From Acidobacteriota bacterium (GTDB lineage Bacteria > Acidobacteriota > Terriglobia > Terriglobales > Acidobacteriaceae), in contig JAKBAG010000192.1 of NCBI GenBank assembly GCA_021809235.1, forward strand, positions 1 through 5,657: DNA of 5,657 bases, given 5' to 3'. The notes under the pieces are model-generated. The model ran no database searches, was not told the DNA's origin, and saw nothing but the letters and a program-made list of their open reading frames with translations. Position 1 is the stretch's first letter. Every line of letters begins with the position of its first letter. A program made the translations under genes and the position numbers. Positions 1 to 4,899 of the stretch are shown here, piece after piece.

Positions 1-449
1 GGAATTTCCTTGCTGGAAGCGGACACCGGTTCATCCTGCCAGCGCGTCTGCGGAGGCGTCAGATCAGATTCCAGCGGTAGATGCGCCTGCAGTCCTGCGA
101 GCACGGCTTCGGCGGCGGCCTGTGCTCCGCGGGCTGCCTCCACGGCTGCTCCGGCCGCACGTACCACGGCCTCGGCGTTGCTGCCAAACAAGTCTTGATA
201 GGTGGGCGCATTGGCATAGCGAGCTGCGACCCTGGCTGCCGCCTGTGCGGCGCGCGATGTATTTTGCACATTCTGGCGGGAGGTATGTTCGGTGCGCTGC
301 TCGCCGTTGGCACTGTGCTGCCGATTGCGATGCGCGGCCAGTCGACGGTTAACTTCGCCCTTCCAATCCTGGGTCGACGGCGTTTCCAGAACCTCATCAA
401 AAAGGCTGGGGGCGGTGGACTCCCGGTTGAAGCTGGCCGTCTGACTCAA
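1..449 (-). CDS. Ala-rich N-terminal part of a probable RDD-family membrane protein (partial, runs off left edge)
   Basis: The frame is open from a TTG at 449 down to the window edge, giving 149 residues and part of the next codon. The only in-frame stop upstream is a TAA about 28 codons before, and no ATG or GTG lies between. TTG was chosen because a strong Shine-Dalgarno, AGGAAGG (complement of 459-465), sits 9 bases upstream. The protein starts polar, then has a basic stretch (residues 28-44, DWKGEVNRRLAAHRNRQ), a helix around 67-88 containing RVAARYANAPTYQDLF, and a very Ala-rich helix at about 92-122. No membrane segment or catalytic motif is in view. From memory, acidobacterial RDD-domain proteins carry such a tail (EV..R...HR.R, then an AERYA..PSY-like motif and Ala-rich helices) before the RDD membrane domain. 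That domain would lie outside the window. I am confident that it is coding and only moderately sure of the family. Confidence 0.5.
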   Translation of the reverse strand, partial: MSQTASFNRESTAPSLFDEVLETPSTQDWKGEVNRRLAAHRNRQHSANGEQRTEHTSRQNVQNTSRAAQAAARVAARYANAPTYQDLFGSNAEAVVRAAGAAVEAARGAQAAAEAVLAGLQAHLPLESDLTPPQTRWQDEPVSASSKEI

Positions 450-458
450 GGATGTTTT

Positions 459-465
459 CCTTCCT
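459..465 (-). promoter_or_regulatory. Ribosome binding site deciding the TTG start of the left-edge gene
   Basis: On the minus strand AGGAAGG lies 9 bases before TTG 449. It is a near-perfect anti-16S match. It is the main reason for choosing a non-ATG start, since no ATG or GTG start exists in this frame upstream of codon 61. Confidence 0.6.
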
Positions 466-541
466 GCGATCGTCTGCCCGGTCTCGGATTTCCTGCTTTG
501 TTCGTCATATCCATAGCGGATGAGCGTTTGTTATCCTGAGC

Positions 542-545
542 AGGA
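542..545 (+). promoter_or_regulatory. Ribosome binding site for the GTG start of lptD
   Basis: AGGA is placed 5 bases before GTG 551. An in-frame TGA at 521 limits upstream extension, and no ATG, GTG or TTG occurs between it and 551. The next Met in the frame is residue 160, deep inside the protein. GTG 551 is therefore the only reasonable start, and it yields a proper signal peptide. Confidence 0.6.
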
Positions 546-550
546 ATCCG

Positions 551-3076
551 GTGAGGCGACTTCACTATTTTTGGTGTATCACGCTGATTGCGCTGTGTCA
601 TGCGCAGATTCGCGCCCAGCTAGTAACCAACGCGTTACCTGCCGCCGATTCTCCTGCTTCCGCGCTGAACTCCGCCGATTCTGCGTCGAACGCAGTCTCT
701 GCCTCATCCACGGCATTGCCCGATGATCCCAGCCTGCAAATATTACCGACGGCCCGTCCCTTGCCGCAGGCCGATCACGGCACCACCATTCGCTGGCAGG
801 CAGGCGAGCAGGTGCGCGATGGTGCATTGTGGACACTGAGCGGCGGGGTGACGGTTGCTTTGCAGGGCTATGTGCTGCGAGCCGACCGGGTGCTGTATCA
901 CCAGGATACGGACACTCTGGAGGTGCAGGGACATGTGCAGCTGGATGGCGGCCCTCAGGATGTGTCCCTGGACGCAGATCACGGAGAGATCCATCCCAAC
1001 CAGCACACGGCACGGTTCTTTCATGTGATGGGCAGCTTTGGTTTGCGACGACTGGGTGCTTCGCGGGTCTATACGACTCCGGATCCGTTTCTATTCACCG
1101 GGCGTATGCTGCTGCAGACCGGCGAAAACAGCTTCCGGATCATTGATGGCTCGATGACTTCCTGCAGGCTGCCCAAGCCGGACTGGCAGTTTCTCTCCAG
1201 CGCAATAGCCATTGAGGATCATGTGGCGTCGATGCACAATACGGTCTTTCAGTATTTCCATGTGCCGTTGTTTTACATCCCAGTGCTCAAGCATTCGACA
1301 CAGGTTTCCGGACGCAGCTCGGGACTTCTGTTGCCCATCTTTGCCGACTCAAGCGTGAAAGGGATTGTGCTGGGTGATGCCTACTATTGGGCGATCAACC
1401 GCAGTACCGATGCCACGGTGGGGCTGGAGTACTGGAGCAACCGAGGCTGGGCTCCGGAAGGTAACTTCCGCTACAAGGGGCGTAAGCTGGATGCCTTCAA
1501 TCTGCGCTGGCAGGCGTTGATCGATCATGGTATTGAAGAACTGCTGCCGGGCAATACCGTGCCGACTCGGGTGCGACAAGGCGGAACGGATGTACAGGCC
1601 TGGGGCCGTCGTGACCTGACCGAGCATATACGCGTGGCCGGCAATGCCGAATATCTGTCGAGCTATATCTTTCGGCTGGCCTTTGATGAAAATCTGGCAC
1701 AGGCGACCAGTTCCGAGGTGCTGAGTGATGTGGCGCTGACGGCGGACCATCATGGTCGCGTACTGACGGCTGGATTGCAGCGATTTGAAAGCTATGGAGC
1801 CTCAGGCAATGCCAGCGGTGCTCCCGTGCTGACGGTTCCGGAGGTGCGGACTCTGGCGCTACCCAACATTCGCTGGGACGTGATCGATCAGCCGATCGGA
1901 GGCACACAGCTTGCCTGGGGGATAGGCAGTTCGGTGGGAGATTTCAGCCGCTCGGAGCCAAACTTCCACTCGCATAATGTGGGCCGACTCGATCTCTATC
2001 CCCACCTGCTGTGGCCGTTGCATCTGGGCGAGTGGAATCTGGTGCCATCAGCCGCACTGCGACTGACGCAGTACTCCGGCAGCCAGACGCCAGACCTGGC
2101 AGGAACGCACTATGGGGGTGTTCCCTACGTGAGCCATGATCCTCTAACGCGAACGGACGCAGAGTTTGCGCTGGATCTGCGGCCTCCGGCGGTGGAACGG
2201 GATTTTCTGCTGCCCTATTTCCGGCGCGAACTGCGCCACGTGATTGAGCCGCAACTGTTCTATCGCTATGTGGCTGGAATTCATTCCGAGCCGAATACGC
2301 TGCTGTTTGACACGACCGATATTGCGGTGGATACGAATGAGGCTGGCTTTGCCCTGACCCAGCGTTTCTACCTGCGGTCAACGCATCCGAATGTGTGTAC
2401 CAACACATTGACCCCCTGCCCGAAACCGCAGCGGGAGTGGGCAAGCTGGTGGATCGCGCAGAAGTTCTTCTTCAATCCGACTTTCGGTGGAGCATTGATT
2501 CCCAACCGACGGAATGTTTTTGACTCTACGCTGGATCTGACCGGGATTGCCTTCCTGACCAGCCCTCGAAATATTGCCCCCATCCTGTCCCGTATCCGCT
2601 TCGAGGCGATTCCCAATATGCGCATCGAGTGGGATATGGATTACGACACAAAGGCAGGCCGCTTTGGTGCAAACAATCTGTACGCGGGCTACAGCTTTGG
2701 CCGGATGACGCTGGGTGCCGGACAGGCTCTTCTGAATGCGGTCGACGAATCGGGTGCATCGGCTTCCGTGGTGCAAAGCCATGAATTCACGCCGTTTCTC
2801 TACTACGGCAAACCCTCGGATGCAGGTTTCAGCCTGGGCGTGAATGCCAGCTATGACTTTACGCAGAGTCAACTGCAGTATAGTGGCGTGCAGGCAATCT
2901 ATAACTGGAACTGCTGTGGTCTGAATGTAGGATATCGACGTTTTGCCCTGGGTTCGCTGCGCGACGAGTCAGAGTTGCTGTGGGGATTCACGCTTTCCGG
3001 TATCGGATCAGCTGGTAATATCCGTCGCAGCAGTGCTGTATTTCCCACTCCCGATATTTTGAGCCACACCTACTAA
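551..3076 (+). CDS. lptD: LPS-assembly protein LptD (outer-membrane LPS translocon, OstA/Imp)
   Basis: The 841-residue protein is slightly longer than E. coli LptD (784). LptD with the lipoprotein LptE inserts lipopolysaccharide into the outer leaflet, taking it from the periplasmic LptA bridge. A signal peptide (residues 1 to 18 or 22; CHA/Q or IRA/Q) precedes a Ser/Ala/Asp/Pro-rich linker to about 75. Next comes an OstA/LptA-like beta-jellyroll (about 78-165; WTLSGGVTVALQGYVLRADR, HVQLDGG). The barrel follows to the C-terminus. Diagnostic motifs are MTSCRLPKPDW (202-212, matching the E. coli Cys173 region), VPLFYIPVLKHS with GLLLP (238-262), DAYYW (276-280) and the vicinal Cys pair NWNCCGLNVGYRRF (785-798, matching Cys724/725). 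Only Cys205 represents the N-terminal pair in the mature chain, and residue 277 is Ala where E. coli has Pro246. The chain ends in Tyr. No lptE or other lpt gene is in the window. Identification is very secure. Confidence 0.96.
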   Translation: MRRLHYFWCITLIALCHAQIRAQLVTNALPAADSPASALNSADSASNAVSASSTALPDDPSLQILPTARPLPQADHGTTIRWQAGEQVRDGALWTLSGGVTVALQGYVLRADRVLYHQDTDTLEVQGHVQLDGGPQDVSLDADHGEIHPNQHTARFFHVMGSFGLRRLGASRVYTTPDPFLFTGRMLLQTGENSFRIIDGSMTSCRLPKPDWQFLSSAIAIEDHVASMHNTVFQYFHVPLFYIPVLKHSTQVSGRSSGLLLPIFADSSVKGIVLGDAYYWAINRSTDATVGLEYWSNRGWAPEGNFRYKGRKLDAFNLRWQALIDHGIEELLPGNTVPTRVRQGGTDVQAWGRRDLTEHIRVAGNAEYLSSYIFRLAFDENLAQATSSEVLSDVALTADHHGRVLTAGLQRFESYGASGNASGAPVLTVPEVRTLALPNIRWDVIDQPIGGTQLAWGIGSSVGDFSRSEPNFHSHNVGRLDLYPHLLWPLHLGEWNLVPSAALRLTQYSGSQTPDLAGTHYGGVPYVSHDPLTRTDAEFALDLRPPAVERDFLLPYFRRELRHVIEPQLFYRYVAGIHSEPNTLLFDTTDIAVDTNEAGFALTQRFYLRSTHPNVCTNTLTPCPKPQREWASWWIAQKFFFNPTFGGALIPNRRNVFDSTLDLTGIAFLTSPRNIAPILSRIRFEAIPNMRIEWDMDYDTKAGRFGANNLYAGYSFGRMTLGAGQALLNAVDESGASASVVQSHEFTPFLYYGKPSDAGFSLGVNASYDFTQSQLQYSGVQAIYNWNCCGLNVGYRRFALGSLRDESELLWGFTLSGIGSAGNIRRSSAVFPTPDILSHTY

Positions 3077-3167
3077 GGCCTGTTCCCACTCCGGCAGACG
3101 GATAGGGTTGCGAGTGTGAAGCTATTCTGCGAAGTTGAGAGGTTCGTGAGCTACTGGTCTCCAGTTT

Positions 3168-3191
3168 CCGGACCTTGCATTGTTTGTCCGG
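3168..3191. repeat. Perfect 6-bp inverted repeat CCGGAC-N12-GTCCGG upstream of the quinone reductase gene
   Basis: CCGGAC (3168-3173) and GTCCGG (3186-3191) are exact reverse complements with a 12-base loop. No T-run follows, so it is not a typical rho-independent terminator for lptD. Its right arm ends 18 bases before the possible -10 box TACAAT, so it could be an operator or simply chance. The rest of the 178-bp gap holds nothing I recognise. Confidence 0.3.
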
Positions 3192-3209
3192 CGAGGCAGT
3201 GCGGCTGCA

Positions 3210-3215
3210 TACAAT
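3210..3215 (+). promoter_or_regulatory. Possible -10 box (TACAAT) for the quinone reductase gene
   Basis: TACAAT differs from TATAAT at one base and lies 39 bases before ATG 3255, a normal leader length. No good -35 box is at 16-18 bp spacing. The nearest TTG-starting candidate, TTGTCC at 3184-3189, would need a 20-bp spacer. The promoter is therefore tentative, but the 178-bp gap after lptD argues for a separate transcript. Confidence 0.35.
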
Positions 3216-3254
3216 AGAAAACACAGCGGGTGAAGGCTGCAGGAGCGAGGCACG

Positions 3255-4223
3255 ATGAAGGCGATCCAGATCCATGCGATTGGCGATTTTGATGTGGTGC
3301 AGGAGGTAGAGCTACCGGTGCCGGTTCCTCAAGCTGGCCAGGTGCTGGTCAAGATTGCGGCTATCGGCGTCAACTACATCGAAAACTACTATCGCGATGG
3401 CCGCTACCCGGCGAAGCTTCCGTTCACGCTGGGGATGGAGGCAAGCGGTACGGTGGCAGAGGTGGGTAAGGGTGTCACCGGATTTGCTCCGGGAGATCGT
3501 GTGGTCTCAGCGGCGGTGATGGGGGCTTATGCCGAGTATGCGCTGGTACCTGCGGCGCAACTGGTGCATGTGCCGCAGGCACTCGGCTTGCAGCAGGCGG
3601 CGGCGGTCTTTCTGCAGGGGTTGACGGCGCATTATCTGGCCCGATCCACCTTTGCGCTGCAGCCCGGGCATGTGGCGCTGGTGCATGCCGCGGCTGGTGG
3701 CGTGGGTCTGCTGCTGACCCAGATGGCCAGCCAATGTGGAGCGCGGGTGATTGCTACGGTATCCACACAGGCCAAGGCTGAGTTGGCGCGCGCGGCCGGT
3801 GCTGACGAGGTGATTCTGTATACCGAGACAGACTTTGTAGCGGCGACCCGCGAGCTGACAGGTGGCAGGGGCGTGGATGTGGTCTACGATTCGGTGGGTA
3901 AGACGACCTTTGCCGGAAGCATGGACTGCCTGCGGCCGCGCGGCATGCTGGCTCTGTATGGTGCTTCGAGCGGTGCTGTTCCGCCGTTTGATCCGATTCT
4001 GCTGAATACCAAGGGATCGCTGTTTTTGACGCGTCCAACGCTGGCGCACTATGTGCAGACTCGCGAGGAGCTGGAGTGGCGAGCAGGCGAGGTGCTGCAA
4101 TCGGTGGCTGGGAACAAACTCGCTCTGCGTATGGAGCACAGTTACCCGCTGGCTGATGCCCGACAGGCACTGATGGATATTGCCTCGCGGCGCACCACAG
4201 GCAAGCTGCTGCTGCTCCCCTGA
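3255..4223 (+). CDS. qor: NADPH:quinone oxidoreductase, zinc-independent MDR family (Qor / zeta-crystallin type)
   Basis: This 322-residue cytoplasmic enzyme is close in length to E. coli Qor (327). The family reduces quinones and related carbonyl or enone compounds with NADPH. The N-terminal GroES-like catalytic domain shows GVNYIENYYRDGRYPAKLPF (38-57), then GMEASGTVAEVGKGV (60-74). The Rossmann domain carries the nucleotide motif HAAAGGVG (144-151). The family pattern YDSVGKTTF (211-219), DCLRPRG (224-230), ALYGASSGAVPPFDP (233-247) and KGSLFLTRPTL.HY (253-266) follows E. coli Qor closely, as recalled. The zinc-binding Cys/His residues of alcohol dehydrogenases are absent, so it should not need zinc. 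ATG 3255 is preceded by AGGAGCGAGG (3241-3250), a strong ribosome site. The gene stands alone, 178 bp after lptD. The true substrate in this organism cannot be read from sequence. Confidence 0.93.
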   Translation: MKAIQIHAIGDFDVVQEVELPVPVPQAGQVLVKIAAIGVNYIENYYRDGRYPAKLPFTLGMEASGTVAEVGKGVTGFAPGDRVVSAAVMGAYAEYALVPAAQLVHVPQALGLQQAAAVFLQGLTAHYLARSTFALQPGHVALVHAAAGGVGLLLTQMASQCGARVIATVSTQAKAELARAAGADEVILYTETDFVAATRELTGGRGVDVVYDSVGKTTFAGSMDCLRPRGMLALYGASSGAVPPFDPILLNTKGSLFLTRPTLAHYVQTREELEWRAGEVLQSVAGNKLALRMEHSYPLADARQALMDIASRRTTGKLLLLP

Positions 4224-4278
4224 GACTATGCGGATAGTAGAGCAAAAGTGGTCGGAGTGGCTTGGGCAGCCGGCGGAC

Positions 4279-4295
4279 AGTTCCGTGATGGAACT
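4279..4295. repeat. 17-bp dyad AGTTCC-GTGAT-GGAACT upstream of the small membrane gene
   Basis: AGTTCC (4279-4284) and GGAACT (4290-4295) are exact reverse complements around a 5-base loop. A weaker outer pair, CGGAC (4274-4278) with GTCCG (4311-4315), brackets it. The dyad starts 55 bases after the qor stop but has no T-tract, so a factor-independent terminator is unlikely. It ends 31 bases before a possible -10 box, which would suit a regulator site. Confidence 0.35.
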
Positions 4296-4326
4296 CCAAT
4301 TCATGATATTGTCCGGAGGGATGTTG

Positions 4327-4332
4327 TATAGT
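4327..4332 (+). promoter_or_regulatory. Possible -10 box (TATAGT) for the small membrane gene
   Basis: TATAGT matches TATAAT in five of six bases and lies about 125 bases before ATG 4456. No convincing -35 is found at 16-18 bp. TTGTCC at 4309-4314 is only 12 bp away. The call is weak and rests mainly on the 232-bp gap needing some promoter. Confidence 0.25.
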
Positions 4333-4393
4333 TTGCGTGGCTGTTTGTTCCCGGGCGCAGTCCATTGCAAAATAGCACGCAGGTGAGACTCTC

Positions 4394-4430
4394 AGGGAAG
4401 CAAAGAAGCCAGGAAAGAAGAAACAGGAAA
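4394..4430 (+). other. Purine-rich untranslated stretch before the small membrane gene
   Basis: Of 37 bases, 33 are A or G and the other four are C. The stretch contains several AGGA/GGAA motifs but no start codon within ribosome-site distance of them. It probably lies in the 5' leader of the following gene. Its role, if any, is unknown. Confidence 0.35.
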
Positions 4431-4455
4431 TCTACGATTCAGGGGCCATTCCGGA

Positions 4456-4899
4456 ATGGAAAGCAATCCGACTCTCGCAGACAATCCACCGATCGAAGTC
4501 AACCGGCAGAAGCTGCGCAGCCTGCTGGCCTGGTGCCCGTTTGTGGCTACTGCCACACAGGTGGTGCCCTGCGCGTTTTTCATCACGCTGAGCGGTTATC
4601 GCATTGCGATTGGTGGACTGGCGGTCTTTGCCGCCACATGTGCCCGGCCGTTTGAGTATTACCACCAGCCCGCGATCCGATTCTCGTTTTACAGCGTTGC
4701 CATTGCGTTGTCTCTGCTGAACCTGAGCATGTACTTCTATGCCAGGCGGCAAAGGCAGGCTCCTGCTGCGCGCTGGAGGATGCGACCGCTATCGGCACGT
4801 GAACGGTTAACCCAGCGAATCCAGCTCTACAGTTCCCTGCTTACGTTGGCGATGATTGCGGGCGACATTCTGAATCATCATCTTCACGGTTTGGGTTAG
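4456..4899 (+). CDS. Small multi-pass membrane protein of unknown function
   Basis: This 147-residue protein is not recognised. It starts with a short polar tail (1-22). Hydrophobic segments lie at about 24-46 (AWCPFVATATQVVPCAFFIT) and 77-96 (FSFYSVAIALSLLNLSMYFY), with a shorter weak one at 50-63 (IAIGGLAVFAATCA) and a last one at 124-141. A strongly basic loop (97-121, eight Arg) should be cytoplasmic by the positive-inside rule. With the basic N-terminus also inside, a three-segment model fits better than four. Three Cys (27, 39, 62) sit in the membrane half and a His cluster, NHHLHG, is near the C-terminus (140-145). ATG 4456 is the only usable start after an in-frame TGA at 4384. Its ribosome site is poor (AGGGG 10 bases away). 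Length, hydrophobic pattern and Arg-rich loop argue that it is real. Its stop overlaps the stop of the convergent receptor gene. Confidence 0.7.
   Translation: MESNPTLADNPPIEVNRQKLRSLLAWCPFVATATQVVPCAFFITLSGYRIAIGGLAVFAATCARPFEYYHQPAIRFSFYSVAIALSLLNLSMYFYARRQRQAPAARWRMRPLSARERLTQRIQLYSSLLTLAMIAGDILNHHLHGLG

Noticed and set aside
529..537. Extended -10-like TGTTATCCT before lptD
   Set aside because: A start from it would be near 544, inside the ribosome site and only about 7 bases before GTG 551. No -35 is at proper distance.
81..539. Plus-strand open frame of 152 codons opposite the left-edge gene
   Set aside because: It gives a Cys/Gly-rich, unfamiliar protein and has no ribosome site. The opposite strand has a strong ribosome site and a sensible helical protein resembling a known tail.
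590..598. Possible lipobox ending at Cys16 of LptD
   Set aside because: The residue before Cys is Leu (IALC), not Gly, Ala or Ser, and LptD is a beta-barrel cleaved by signal peptidase I. Ordinary cleavage after Ala18 or Ala22 fits better.
3042..3092. Direct repeat TTCCCACTCC at 3042-3051 and 3083-3092
   Set aside because: Ten bases, one copy in coding sequence, no further copies noticed and no mobile-element features. Most likely coincidence.
3184..4316. Eight-base word TTGTCCGG present in both intergenic gaps (3184-3191 and 4309-4316)
   Set aside because: With gaps of 178 and 232 bases, about 0.6 shared eight-base words are expected by chance, and the distances to the -10 candidates differ.
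3507..4370. Minus-strand open frame of 287 codons inside the quinone reductase gene
   Set aside because: It is antisense to a gene with clear family motifs. Its translation is rich in Gln/His/Arg without domain logic, typical of the complement of a GC-rich gene.
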